A DNA stretch of 64,000 bases, taken from NCBI RefSeq assembly GCF_000187265.1, contig NZ_GL698429.1:164701-228700 (forward strand). The letters run 5' to 3'. Both the position numbers and the translations under genes were made by a program. The DNA comes from Streptococcus equinus ATCC 9812. Lineage in GTDB: Bacteria > Bacillota > Bacilli > Lactobacillales > Streptococcaceae. The notes under the pieces were generated by a model, which did no database searches, was not told the origin of the DNA, and was given only the letters and a program-made list of their open reading frames with translations. Every line of letters starts with the position of its first letter. Position 1 is the stretch's first letter. This document shows, one piece after another, positions 8,678 to 19,437 of the stretch.

Positions 8678-9953
8678 ACATCAGAAAATATTAGAGTATC
8701 TTGAAAATCTAGCTATTGGAAAGCGCGTGAGTGTGCGTAGTATTTCTAATCATTTGAATGTTAGTGATGGTACAGCTTACCGTGCAATTAAAGAGGCTGA
8801 AAATAGAGGAATTGTTGAGACAAGACCGCGAAGTGGTACGGTCAGAATTGAAAAGAAAGCTACTGTTCGTATTGAACGATTGACTTATTCTGAAATTGCT
8901 AGAATCAGTGATTCTGAGGTGTTAGCTGGAAAATCAGGGCTAACACGAGAGTTTAGCAAGTTTTCTATCGGTGCCATGACTCAGGAAAATATTTCACGTT
9001 ACTTAGTTAAAGGTGGCTTGTTAATTGTCGGAGACCGTGAAAATATTCAATTGCTGGCGCTTGAAAATCACAATGCCATTTTGGTTACGGGTGGTTTTTC
9101 TGTGTCAGAAGCCGTTATTCGCTTAGCAGATGAACTCGGAATCCCTGTCATGGTGACTAACTACGACACATTTACCGTTGCGACGATGATTAATCACGCT
9201 TTATCAAACGTCCGAATCAAAACGGATTTAACAACAGTTGATCAAGTTTATCAAGTGAAAGCAGAATACGGTTTCCTGCGTGAAGGTGATACGATTCGTG
9301 ATTTCAATACCTTGATGAAGCAAACCAAAAATGTTCGTTTTCCTGTTGTTAATAACAAAAATATTGTTATTGGTGTTGTCAGTATGCTTGATGTGGTCGG
9401 TCAAGAAAATAATGTTGACATAAAAAGCATCATGTCTCGTAATTTGATTGTCGCAAAACCTCAAGCCAGTCTAGCCAATATCAGTCAAAAGATGATTTTT
9501 GAAGACCTTAATATGTTACCTGTTGTGGCAGATGACTTGACTTTACTAGGTGTGATTACACGACGTCAAGCTGTTGAGAATTTACAAAATTTACAGCACT
9601 CTAGCCTCTATACATACAGTGAGCAGATGTTGTCAAATTTGAAGCATGAAGATGGTGTCTATCAATTTGTCGTTGAGCCTGCAATGATTGACCACGCAGG
9701 AAATTTCGCTCAAGGTGTTTTAACTGAATTTATCAAAGAAATCAGTGTTCGTGTTTTAACTAAAAAACATCAAAAGAACATTATTATTGAGCAATTGATG
9801 CTTTACTTTTTACAAGCTGTTCAGATTGATGACCGTTTGGTTATTCAACCAAGGATTATTACTGAAAAACGTCGTAGCTCAGTGATTGACTTTGAGATTC
9901 TTTTAGATAATCAGATTGTTGCTAAGGCTTTAGTAACGACAAAAATCAATTAA
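8670..9953 (+). CDS. spxR: HTH-DRTGG-CBS-HotDog regulator, SpxR-like
   Basis: 427 residues with four recognisable parts. They are an N-terminal winged helix (about 1-60; SVRSISNHLNVSDGTAYRAIKEAE), a DRTGG-type domain (about 65-180), a pair of CBS motifs (about 190-305; FPVVNNKNIVIGVVSMLDVVG and MLPVVADDLTLLGVITRRQAVE) and a C-terminal HotDog thioesterase-like domain. The architecture matches SpxR, described in pneumococcus as a regulator of pyruvate oxidase and virulence that may sense adenylates and CoA through its CBS and HotDog parts. The murZ neighbourhood also matches. Start 8670 follows AAAGGTG at 8655-8661 and overlaps the acetyltransferase. Whether it controls the same targets here is unknown. 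Confidence 0.8.
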   Translation: MSKHQKILEYLENLAIGKRVSVRSISNHLNVSDGTAYRAIKEAENRGIVETRPRSGTVRIEKKATVRIERLTYSEIARISDSEVLAGKSGLTREFSKFSIGAMTQENISRYLVKGGLLIVGDRENIQLLALENHNAILVTGGFSVSEAVIRLADELGIPVMVTNYDTFTVATMINHALSNVRIKTDLTTVDQVYQVKAEYGFLREGDTIRDFNTLMKQTKNVRFPVVNNKNIVIGVVSMLDVVGQENNVDIKSIMSRNLIVAKPQASLANISQKMIFEDLNMLPVVADDLTLLGVITRRQAVENLQNLQHSSLYTYSEQMLSNLKHEDGVYQFVVEPAMIDHAGNFAQGVLTEFIKEISVRVLTKKHQKNIIIEQLMLYFLQAVQIDDRLVIQPRIITEKRRSSVIDFEILLDNQIVAKALVTTKIN

Positions 9954-9980
9954 ATGCTTTTACGATAAAATGTTGATATT

Positions 9981-10010
9981 TTGACAGTTTAGCAATTCTT
10001 GGTGTATAAT
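9981..10010 (+). promoter_or_regulatory. Promoter of the first map copy
   Basis: TTGACA (9981-9986), an 18-base spacer, TATAAT (10005-10010). The same arrangement is repeated at 10994-11023. Confidence 0.7.
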
Positions 10011-10057
10011 TAAAGGTATTGTTTTTTACAGATTTTATTACTGGAGTATACTTTAAT

Positions 10058-10918
10058 ATGATTACATTGAAATCAGCTCGTGAAATTGAGGCGATGGACA
10101 GAGCAGGAGATTTTCTAGCTTCTATCCATATTGGGCTTCGTGATCTAATTAGACCAGGCCTTGATATGTGGGAAGTCGAAGAATATGTTCGTCGTCGTTG
10201 TAAAGAGGCTAATGTTCTTCCTCTTCAAATTGGCGTTGATGGTTCAATTATGGATTACCCATACGCAACTTGTTGTGCTCTTAATGACGAAGTGGCACAC
10301 GCTTTTCCTCGTCATTACATTCTAAAAGAAGGTGATTTGCTTAAAGTTGACATGGTACTAAGCGAACCTCTTGATAAATCAATTGTTGATGTGTCAAAAT
10401 TAAACTTCGACAATGTTGAGCAAGTTAAGAAATATACGCAATCTTATACTGGTGGAATAGCCGATTCATGCTGGTCATACGCTGTTGGTGAAGTTTCAGA
10501 AGACGTAAAAAATTTGATGGATGTTACTAAAGAGTGTATGTATATCGGTATTGAAAAAGCCGTTGTTGGTAACCGTATCGGTGATATCGGTGCGGCTATT
10601 CAAGAACACGCTGAAAGTCGTGGATATAGTGTTGTTCGTGATTTGGTAGGCCACGGTGTTGGTCCTACAATGCACGAAGAACCAGATGTGCCTCCTTATG
10701 GTAAAGCTGGTCGTGGTCTTCGTTTACGTGAAGGTATGGTGTTGACTGTTGAGCCAATGATTAACACAGGCACATGGGAAATCGATACTGATATGAAAAC
10801 TGGCTGGGCCCATAAAACTCTTGATGGAGGTCTCTCATGTCAATACGAACACCAATTTGTGATTACAAAAGACGGTCCTGTTATCTTAACAAGCCAAGGA
10901 GAAGAAGGAACTTACTAG
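10058..10918 (+). CDS. map: Methionine aminopeptidase, copy 1 of a tandem pair
   Basis: Removes the initiator methionine from nascent proteins. 286 residues, M24 pita-bread fold. The metal ligands are present: Asp in LLKVDMVL, a second Asp in GGIADSCW, His in GHGVGPTMHEEP, Glu in VEPMINTG and Glu in YEHQFVIT; substrate His is in NDEVAHAFP. About 40 residues separate the two Asp ligands, longer than in E. coli, matching the insert known for streptococcal enzymes. GGAG 11 bases upstream supports the ATG at 10058; an upstream in-frame start at 10019 lies within the leader. It has its own promoter and is followed by a near-identical copy. Confidence 0.93.
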   Translation: MITLKSAREIEAMDRAGDFLASIHIGLRDLIRPGLDMWEVEEYVRRRCKEANVLPLQIGVDGSIMDYPYATCCALNDEVAHAFPRHYILKEGDLLKVDMVLSEPLDKSIVDVSKLNFDNVEQVKKYTQSYTGGIADSCWSYAVGEVSEDVKNLMDVTKECMYIGIEKAVVGNRIGDIGAAIQEHAESRGYSVVRDLVGHGVGPTMHEEPDVPPYGKAGRGLRLREGMVLTVEPMINTGTWEIDTDMKTGWAHKTLDGGLSCQYEHQFVITKDGPVILTSQGEEGTY

Positions 10919-10993
10919 GATAGTTTGATTATTTCTTAAGGCTTGTTAAACTAATTTAAAACTTGTTTTGAAAATGTTGAATTAGTGACATTT

Positions 10994-11023
10994 TTGACAG
11001 TTTAGTAACTATCGGTGTATAAT
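10994..11023 (+). promoter_or_regulatory. Promoter of the second map copy
   Basis: TTGACA (10994-10999), an 18-base spacer, TATAAT (11018-11023). The flanking bases resemble the copy-1 promoter, so the promoter was duplicated with the gene. Confidence 0.7.
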
Positions 11024-11075
11024 TAAGGATACCGAAATACTTTTTACAGAGTTTATTATAGGAGTATATATTTAT

Positions 11076-11936
11076 ATGATTACATTGAAGTCAGCTCGTG
11101 AAATTGAAGCAATGGATCGAGCAGGGGATTTTCTTGCATCTGTTCACATTGGTTTGCGTGAATTGATTAAACCAGGTCTAGATATGTGGGAAGTTGAAGA
11201 ATATGTCCGTCGTCGTTGTAAAGAGGCAAATGCTCTCCCGCTTCAAATTGGTGTTGATGGTTCAATCATGGATTATCCATATGCAACTTGTTGTGGGCTT
11301 AATGACGAGGTAGCACATGCTTTCCCACGTCATTACATTCTAAAAGAAGGCGATCTGCTTAAAGTTGATATGGTTTTAAGTGAGCCGCTTGATAAGTCAG
11401 TTGTTGATGTATCAAAATTAGACTTTGATAATGTTGCCCAAGTTAAAAAATATACTGAATCATATTCTGGTGGTTTGGCTGACTCCTGTTGGGCATACGC
11501 TGTTGGTGAAGTTTCAGAAGAAGTTAAAAATCTGATGGATGTTACCAAAGAATGCCTTTATATTGGTATTGAAAAAGCAGTTGTTGGTAACCGTATCGGT
11601 GATATCGGTGCAGCTATTCAAGAATATGCTGAAAGCCGTGGATACGGTGTTGTTCGTGATTTGGTAGGCCATGGAGTTGGTCCTACAATGCACGAAGAAC
11701 CAATGGTACCTCACTACGGTAAAGCTGGTCGCGGTCTTCGTTTACGTGAAGGTATGGTGTTGACTGTTGAGCCAATGATTAATACAGGAACATGGGAAAT
11801 TGATACTGACATGGAAACTGGCTGGGCTCATAAAACCCTTGATGGTGGCCTCTCATGTCAATACGAACACCAATTTGTGATTACAAAAGACGGTCCTGTA
11901 ATTCTAACAAGCCAAGGAGAAGAAAGAACGTACTAA
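11076..11936 (+). CDS. map: Methionine aminopeptidase, copy 2 of a tandem pair
   Basis: Same length (286 residues) and same metal and substrate residues as the copy at 10058. By eye I count about 20 substitutions between the two, most of them conservative, so neither copy looks degenerate. It has GGAG upstream of its ATG and its own promoter. The next gene starts only 4 bases after the stop, so this copy is probably co-transcribed with the BrkB-type protein. The two copies may be differently expressed; no functional split can be seen in the sequence. Confidence 0.93.
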   Translation: MITLKSAREIEAMDRAGDFLASVHIGLRELIKPGLDMWEVEEYVRRRCKEANALPLQIGVDGSIMDYPYATCCGLNDEVAHAFPRHYILKEGDLLKVDMVLSEPLDKSVVDVSKLDFDNVAQVKKYTESYSGGLADSCWAYAVGEVSEEVKNLMDVTKECLYIGIEKAVVGNRIGDIGAAIQEYAESRGYGVVRDLVGHGVGPTMHEEPMVPHYGKAGRGLRLREGMVLTVEPMINTGTWEIDTDMETGWAHKTLDGGLSCQYEHQFVITKDGPVILTSQGEERTY

Positions 11937-11939
11937 GAG

Positions 11940-12857
11940 ATGAAGCGAAAGCAGTTCTTAGACAAATTATGGTCTAAACTAGAGTGGCAACCGCTGCAGG
12001 TTTATTTAAAACACTATCGTAGTGCTGAAATTGACTTATCGGCAATCGCAGTTGCTTACTACTTGTTGCTGACAGCTTTCCCGCTGATTGTTATCGCAGC
12101 AAATATTTTCCCTTACCTGAATATTGATGTTAATATTTTGTTAGCTTTCATGAAAAAGAATTTGCCAACAAATTTATATCCGTCTGTATCGGCTATTACG
12201 ATTGATATTTTTTCAAAACCTTCAGGTAGTATTTTGGGAGTTGCCACTTTAACGGCATTTTGGACCATGTCTAAATCGTTGACCTCTCTTCAAAAAGCAA
12301 TTAATAAAGCATATGGTGTAGCGCAACATAGAGATGTTGTCATTGGTCGATTAGTTGGTGTTATTGGGAGTCTTTTGATTCTTTTCTTACTAACTTTCGT
12401 TTTACTATTTTCGACCTTCTTAAAAGTCGTTTTGCAAATTATCAATTCGAATTATGATTTGAGTGATACGATGGCAACTGTTATATTGCATTTATCACAG
12501 CCAGTGACAGTTATAACGATTGTTATTGGGCTAATGTTACTGTATTTTATTCTGCCTAACGTAAAAATCAAACGTCTACGCTATATTTTACCAGGAACGA
12601 TATTCACATCCGTTGTTATTGTGTTCTTGAATAGCTTGTTTAGTAGTTATATTTTGAGAACCTTTGAACGAATGGTGGACATTAAAACATTTGGATCTGT
12701 CGTGATTTTTGTTTTGATGTTGTGGTTTATCTTTCTTGCACATATCTTGATTTTAGGAGCTATCTTTAATGCGACTTATCAAGAAGTACGTCAAGGGAAG
12801 ATGGAAAGCCGTCGAGGCAATTTGTTGTCTCTCTTGACACAACGAGGAAAAAAATAA
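11940..12857 (+). CDS. YihY/BrkB-family inner membrane protein
   Basis: 305 residues with about six hydrophobic segments, for example AVAYYLLLTAFPLIVIAANI, GVIGSLLILFLLTFVLLFS and FGSVVIFVLMLWFIFLAHILI. The spacing and the AYYLLLTAFPL motif are typical of the YihY/BrkB family (UPF0761). These were long confused with RNase BN, and their real function is unresolved. A basic C-terminal tail follows the last segment. The ATG is 4 bases after map copy 2 and uses GGAG inside the end of that gene. A shared terminator separates it from convergent gtrA. Confidence 0.85.
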   Translation: MKRKQFLDKLWSKLEWQPLQVYLKHYRSAEIDLSAIAVAYYLLLTAFPLIVIAANIFPYLNIDVNILLAFMKKNLPTNLYPSVSAITIDIFSKPSGSILGVATLTAFWTMSKSLTSLQKAINKAYGVAQHRDVVIGRLVGVIGSLLILFLLTFVLLFSTFLKVVLQIINSNYDLSDTMATVILHLSQPVTVITIVIGLMLLYFILPNVKIKRLRYILPGTIFTSVVIVFLNSLFSSYILRTFERMVDIKTFGSVVIFVLMLWFIFLAHILILGAIFNATYQEVRQGKMESRRGNLLSLLTQRGKK

Positions 12858-12878
12858 CACCCAAGGGTGTTATTTTTT
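12851..12878. terminator. Bidirectional terminator between the BrkB-type gene and gtrA
   Basis: AAAATAACACCC (12851-12862) and GGGTGTTATTTT (12865-12876) pair perfectly over a 2-base centre, with T or A runs on both sides. It serves both converging genes. Confidence 0.85.
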
Positions 12879-13295
12879 ATCTTTAAAAACAAGTAATTTA
12901 CTGAGAACATAATTCAAAATGATGACTAAAACTTGAGCAAAGAGAGTCTCGATAGCATTTACCATCGACAGATTGTCACCGACAAATTGTCCGATAATAT
13001 GTGGAAATTTTGTCACTAAAAGGTAAGCTAAGACTAAGTCAAGAATCAGTGTTGATAGACGAGCAACAGCAAACTTGATTAAACGTTTGAACCAACCTTT
13101 TCTAGCTTGGTTGAAAACAAAATAATCATTGGTAAAGAAAGCAAATACAATAGCTGTAACGTTTGCGATGACGGCAGAAAGAGTTGCTGATTCAGCGATT
13201 GAGAAGATGATTAAACGTGTCCCCATGTAGACGATAGTTGCCAGAACTCCGAAAAATAGATATTTAAAAACTTCGCTAGTAATTATTTTTTTCAT
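12870..13295 (-). CDS. GtrA-family membrane protein
   Basis: 141 residues with four predicted membrane helices. The N-terminal YLFFGVLATIVYMGTRLIIF and the FAFFTNDYFVF motif are typical of GtrA-like proteins, thought to help flip lipid-linked sugars for cell-wall or surface glycan modification. There is no neighbouring glycosyltransferase to suggest a substrate. On the minus strand TGA-TATAGT lies 6 bases before the ATG, so this too is predicted leaderless. It diverges from queT. Confidence 0.85.
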   Translation of the reverse strand: MKKIITSEVFKYLFFGVLATIVYMGTRLIIFSIAESATLSAVIANVTAIVFAFFTNDYFVFNQARKGWFKRLIKFAVARLSTLILDLVLAYLLVTKFPHIIGQFVGDNLSMVNAIETLFAQVLVIILNYVLSKLLVFKDKK

Positions 13296-13301
13296 AGGAC
13301 T

Positions 13302-13310
13302 ACTATATCA
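13302..13310 (-). promoter_or_regulatory. Extended -10 promoter of gtrA (leaderless)
   Basis: Read on the minus strand: TGA, TATAGT, AGTCCT, ATG. The gap of 6 bases places +1 on the start codon. Confidence 0.55.
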
Positions 13311-13325
13311 AATTTTTAGTATTTG

Positions 13326-13334
13326 TGCTATACT
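13326..13334 (+). promoter_or_regulatory. Extended -10 promoter of the queT riboswitch transcript
   Basis: TGC plus TATACT (13329-13334). Predicted start is near 13341, just before the riboswitch. Confidence 0.6.
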
Positions 13335-13356
13335 TTTAAGCGTTGTGCAAACAACC

Positions 13357-13430
13357 CTTGACGCTTAGTTCCCTTTCGTCAAGCATATTATAGACGTGAA
13401 GAGTTGTCGCTCTTTAACGTTAAAGGAGAA
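13357..13430 (+). promoter_or_regulatory. preQ1-II (COG4708-type) riboswitch
   Basis: CTTGACG (13357-13363) pairs with CGTCAAG (13377-13383) around a CTTAGTTCCCTTT loop. This is followed by CATATTA and a second stem (ACGT 13394-13397 with ACGT 13417-13420, AAGAG 13399-13403 with CTCTT 13410-13414), then TAAAGGAGAA with the ribosome site. This follows the known preQ1-II consensus of streptococci closely, including the GCTTAG loop and the GCATATTA linker. Binding of preQ1 should hide the AAAGGAG of queT by pseudoknot formation with the first loop. Confidence 0.9.
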
Positions 13431-13439
13431 AAATTTTTT

Positions 13440-13949
13440 ATGAAACATTTTACTATTCGTGATTTTGTGCAAGTAGCGCTTGTTGCTGCACTTTATATTG
13501 TGTTGACAGTCACACCACCTTTAAACGCCATTTCGTATGGTGCTTATCAGTTCCGTGTTTCGGAAGTGTTAGCGTTTATGGCATTTTACAATCGTAAGTA
13601 TATTGTTGGGCTGACGCTTGGTTGTATGATTGCCAATTTGTACAGCTTTGGTTTAATTGATGTCTTTGTTGGTGGTAGCCAAACGTTTGTTTTTCTAACA
13701 TTAGGTGTTATTTTATTTGACCGTTATAAGGAGCAATATTTATTTAACGGCTTATTTAACAAAGCATTCTTTTACTTTTCATTATTGTTTTCGGCTTCAA
13801 TGTTTACTATTGCGCTAGAATTATATTATGTTGGTGGCTCACCATTTTTGATGACTTGGTTTACATCAGCAGTAGGCGAACTTGCTTCGCTATTGATTGG
13901 TGCTATTATCATGGACAGACTTGGAAAACGTATTGATTTAACTGTATGA
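13440..13949 (+). CDS. queT: Queuosine precursor transporter QueT (ECF S component)
   Basis: 169 residues, about five membrane helices, QueT/COG4708 family. It is the substrate-binding S component of an ECF transporter importing a queuosine precursor. The N-terminal RDFVQVALVAALYIVLT and the AISYGAYQFRVSEVLAFMAFY motif are characteristic. An upstream start at 13404 lies inside the riboswitch; AAAGGAG at 13422-13428 marks 13440 as the true start. The ECF energising genes are not in the window. A terminator follows. Confidence 0.92.
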   Translation: MKHFTIRDFVQVALVAALYIVLTVTPPLNAISYGAYQFRVSEVLAFMAFYNRKYIVGLTLGCMIANLYSFGLIDVFVGGSQTFVFLTLGVILFDRYKEQYLFNGLFNKAFFYFSLLFSASMFTIALELYYVGGSPFLMTWFTSAVGELASLLIGAIIMDRLGKRIDLTV

Positions 13950-13956
13950 TAGATTA

Positions 13957-13984
13957 AAAACTTCCTTTTTAGGGAGTTTTTTAT
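13957..13984 (+). terminator. Terminator after queT
   Basis: AAAACTTCC (13957-13965) and GGGAGTTTT (13972-13980), with one G-T pair, followed by T residues. Confidence 0.75.
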
Positions 13985-14038
13985 TTAGTAAAATTCTTAA
14001 AAAATAGTTAGCTTTTGGAGAGTATTTTTTACCAGATA

Positions 14039-16012
<1,974 letters not shown>

Positions 16013-16030
16013 ACAAGTTGAGGTATTTTT

Positions 16031-17050
16031 ATGGCTAAGAAACAAAAACGTGCACGTTTAATCTACAATCCGACTTCAGGTCAGGAAATCATGAAGAAAA
16101 ACGTGGCAGAAGTGCTAGATGTTTTAGAAGGTTTTGGTTATGAAACATCAGCTTTTCAGACAATACCAGAGCCAAATTCTGCTCGTGATGAGGCTAAACG
16201 TGCCGCAGAAGCTGGATTTGATTTGGTGATTGCTGCTGGCGGTGACGGTACAATCAACGAAGTCGTCAACGGGATTGCTCCGCTTTCTAAACGCCCTCAA
16301 ATGGCTATTATTCCGACAGGAACGACCAATGATTTCGCGCGCGCTCTAAAAATTCCACGTGGTAATCCAGTTGAAGCTGCTAAGATTATTGGTAAAAATC
16401 AAACCATTCAAATGGATATTGGACAAGCGCGTGAAGATACGTATTTCATCAATATTGCTGCCGCAGGTTCATTCACAGAATTAACATATAGTGTGCCAAG
16501 CCAATTAAAGACAATGTTTGGGTATTTGGCTTATTTGGCAAAAGGTGTTGAATTGCTACCAGGAATTCGTACGGTTCCCGTTCGTATTAAACACGAAAAA
16601 GGTACTTTTGAAGGCGACGTTTCAATGATTTTCGCTGCCATTACCAATTCAGTCGGTGGTTTTGAACAAATTGCGCCAGATGCTAAGCTAGATGACGGAA
16701 AATTCACCTTGATTTTGGTTAAGACAGCTAACTTGATTGAAATTTTACGTTTGATTCGTTTGGTATTAGACGGCGGAAAACACATTGGTGACAAACGTAT
16801 CGAGTATATCAAGACTGATTTCTTGGAAATCGAACCGTTATCTGATAAGAAGATGATGATTAATTTGGACGGTGAGTACGGTGGTGACGCTCCAATTAAG
16901 CTCCGTAATCTCAAAAATCACATCACATTCTTTGCTAATACAGATGAAATTTCAGATGATGCGCTCGTTTGGAATCAAGAAGATTTAGCTTTGGAAGCTA
17001 TTGCCCAAAAATTCACACAGGAAGTTGATGAGCTCAATTCAGAAGAATAG
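16031..17050 (+). CDS. dgkB: Diacylglycerol kinase (DgkB/YegS lipid kinase family)
   Basis: Phosphorylates diacylglycerol released by lipoteichoic acid synthesis and so recycles it to phosphatidic acid. 339 residues. The catalytic domain shows RARLIYNPTSGQE and AAGGDGTINEVVNG (the GGDGT nucleotide-binding signature), then IPTGTTNDFARAL. It probably forms an operon with ligA (18-base gap) and with the following pulA remnant (16-base gap). Start after a GAGGT-type ribosome site at 16019. Confidence 0.92.
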   Translation: MAKKQKRARLIYNPTSGQEIMKKNVAEVLDVLEGFGYETSAFQTIPEPNSARDEAKRAAEAGFDLVIAAGGDGTINEVVNGIAPLSKRPQMAIIPTGTTNDFARALKIPRGNPVEAAKIIGKNQTIQMDIGQAREDTYFINIAAAGSFTELTYSVPSQLKTMFGYLAYLAKGVELLPGIRTVPVRIKHEKGTFEGDVSMIFAAITNSVGGFEQIAPDAKLDDGKFTLILVKTANLIEILRLIRLVLDGGKHIGDKRIEYIKTDFLEIEPLSDKKMMINLDGEYGGDAPIKLRNLKNHITFFANTDEISDDALVWNQEDLALEAIAQKFTQEVDELNSEE

Positions 17051-17066
17051 AATTGAGGGCGAACCT

Positions 17067-19233
17067 ATGAAAAATACAGTTATCGTTCATTATCATAGCC
17101 AGCATGGCAATTATTTTGACTATAGTTTGTGGAAATGGATTGACTTTCATGAAGGAACAGACAGTCAATTCTCAGGATTTGATAGTTTTGGCTTAGTAGG
17201 AAATCTAACGATAGATAGTCCATTCTTTTTGGAGCACATTTATGTGATTGTCAAAAATCATAATTGGTCCATCAAGACAAGAGATTTTAGAATTCAACGC
17301 AATAGTGGTGTCCCTAAGACAGAAGTATGGATTGTAGAGGGGGATGATACGCTTTATTATTCACATCAAGCGGCAATCACTAGTCATTATTATTGTCATC
17401 GTGATAGTCATGCCTTTGATATGGCAATGAACTATCAGTATTTTGATTATCAATGGGGATTTCAAGGGTGGGTTGGTTATCAGTACCAAAAAGAAAAAAC
17501 AGAGTTTCGTCTCTGGGCGCCAACGTCAGCTAAGGTTGATTTGATTTTCTATCAAACAACTGATGATAAATCAAGTATTGACTATATCGTCCCAATGGAA
17601 CGTGGTGTTATTATCAATCTGGCTAATCACCTCTATAATACGCACGGTGTTTGGTTTGCGACCATTGAGCATGATTTGAATTTCCAAGCTTATGCTTACC
17701 GTGTTTATTATCGTGATAAGACATTTCAGGATACACGTGACCCGTATTCTATTGCCACAACGGCAAACGTTCCGTTATTTTAGCCCCAGAACACCTAAAC
17801 CCAAAAGGATTTTTTCTGTCAAACATGGTAAAGAAGCTTACTGGCGACTAGATAATCCTAATCAAGCAGCGATTACTGAATTACATATTCGTGATTTTTC
17901 AAAATCATCAACTTCAGGAGTTACTGAATCATATCGTGGTAAATTTTTAGGTGCGTGTCAATCTGGCACGCATAATTCATATGGTGATGAGACAGGTTTT
18001 GATTATTTGAAAAAATTAGGCATTAGCCATGTTCAATTACAGCCGATTTTTGACCATCATCAGACCTTCGATGCCGACGGAAATTATGCCTATAACTGGG
18101 GATATGACCCTGGAAATTTCAACGTCCCTGAAGCTAGCTTTTCAACGGCACCGCATAAACCAGAAAATAGGATTTTGGAATTAAAACAATTAATTCAAGC
18201 TTACCATGATGCGGGCATTGCAGTCATGATGGATGTGGTATATAATCACACCTATTTGTCCTATAATTCTGCTTTCCAATTAACGGTTCCAGATTATTTT
18301 TATCGAATGAATGCTGACGGTTCATTCCAAGATGGCTCAGGTTGTGGGGGTGAAACAGCTAGCGAGAAAGAAATGTTTCGCAAGTACATGATTTATTCTG
18401 TCTTGTACTGGGTGAATGAGTACAATATTGACGGCTTTCGTTTTGATTTAATGGGCTTGCATGACATTGAAACAATGAATGCCATTCGTCAAGCGCTAGA
18501 TGATATTAATCCACGTTTGATGATGTATGGCGAAGGCTGGGACATGGGAACAGGACTTTTGCCAGAACAAAAAGCCAAAAAAGACAATGCTTATCAAATG
18601 CCAAATATTGGATTTTTCAACGATAATGTTCGAGACGGCATAAAAGGATCAGAAGTATATGGGCAATTCAAGCATGGTTTTGTTTCAGGTGCCGCAACTG
18701 AAGGTATTATTGCCAAAGGTGTTTTAGGAAGTGATGAATTGTCATCATATTTGACACCGAATCAAGTCATTAATTATGTCGAAGCTCACGATAATCACAA
18801 TTTAAATAACCTGATGTGGGAATTGCACCCTGATGATAGCCTAGAAACGCACACTAGACGAATTGAAATGGCTTCAGCGATGAATGTTTTGATGCAAGGT
18901 GTTGCTTTTATGCAAATCGGTCAAGAATTTCTACGCACAAAATTGTACCCAACAGGAAATAATGGACAATTGACCTCTTCAGACAAACAATTGGCGATGA
19001 ATAGCTACAATGCCCCTGACCGTGTCAATCAGATTGATTGGGATAATGTGACAGAACACCATGCAACGATTGCTTTTATGAGAGGAATTATTCATTTAAA
19101 ACGCACCAATCCCGCATTTTCTTATCAAAGTTATAAAGAAATAAGAGGCCATGTTTATGTTCATGTAGCCAATGATTACGATGGTGTCGTTGTTTTTGAC
19201 ATTTTAGGTGAAAAAAACTATCGTATTTTTTAA
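17067..19233 (+). pseudogene. pulA: Type I pullulanase, disrupted by two frameshifts
   Basis: A debranching GH13 enzyme that hydrolyses alpha-1,6 bonds in pullulan and glycogen. The N-terminal part reads cleanly from the ATG at 17067 to DPYSIATTAN. A 1-base (or 4-base) loss near 17767-17772 then changes frame and gives a stop at 17781-17783. The intermediate frame reads SVILAPEHLNPKG until a T6 run at 17810-17815, where a second shift (one T lost, or two gained) leads into the frame ending at 19233. That frame holds the pullulanase signature YNWGYDP and the catalytic groups GFRFDLMG, YGEGWDMG and VEAHDNH. The combined length of about 720 codons is normal for the family. All catalytic residues survive, so the decay is recent, or one shift may be a sequencing error at the T-run. 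Confidence 0.88.
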
Positions 19234-19260
19234 TAAAAATGAAAAAATCTTGAAAACTAC

Positions 19261-19289
19261 ATGACAGACATTTCTAAATATGCTATAAT
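19261..19289 (+). promoter_or_regulatory. Promoter of the glg operon
   Basis: ATGACA (19261-19266), a 17-base spacer, TATAAT (19284-19289) with TGC in front. Predicted start near 19296, about 140 bases before glgB. Confidence 0.65.
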
Positions 19290-19298
19290 AATTACAGA

Positions 19299-19314
19299 TA
19301 TAAAGCGATTACAT
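19299..19314. promoter_or_regulatory. Candidate catabolite-responsive element (cre) at the glg promoter
   Basis: The string AAAGCGATTACAT matches the right 12 to 13 positions of the CcpA consensus WTGNAARCGNWWWCAW, but the left TG is not present. It covers the predicted transcription start, where CcpA normally represses. Confidence 0.4.
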
Positions 19315-19365
19315 TATAAAAATGATAAACTTGAAGCTTTGTGTGTTTCAATCTTTGAAATCGAG

Positions 19366-19393
19366 AAATAGCCCTATTCTAGGGCTATTTTTG
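19366..19393 (+). terminator. Terminator inside the glgB leader
   Basis: AAATAGCCCT (19366-19375) pairs perfectly with AGGGCTATTT (19381-19390), followed by T residues. It lies downstream of the glg promoter and upstream of glgB, so it could be an attenuator or the end of a roughly 95-base RNA. Confidence 0.75.
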
Positions 19394-19437
19394 CTTTTCT
19401 GGAGCTTTATATTTAATAAATAAAAGGGAGGGGTGAT

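Noticed and set aside
19322-19424. 33-codon frame in the glgB leader as a real small protein
   Set aside because: No ribosome site in front of its ATG, and it runs through the terminator hairpin; kept only as a weak leader-peptide idea.
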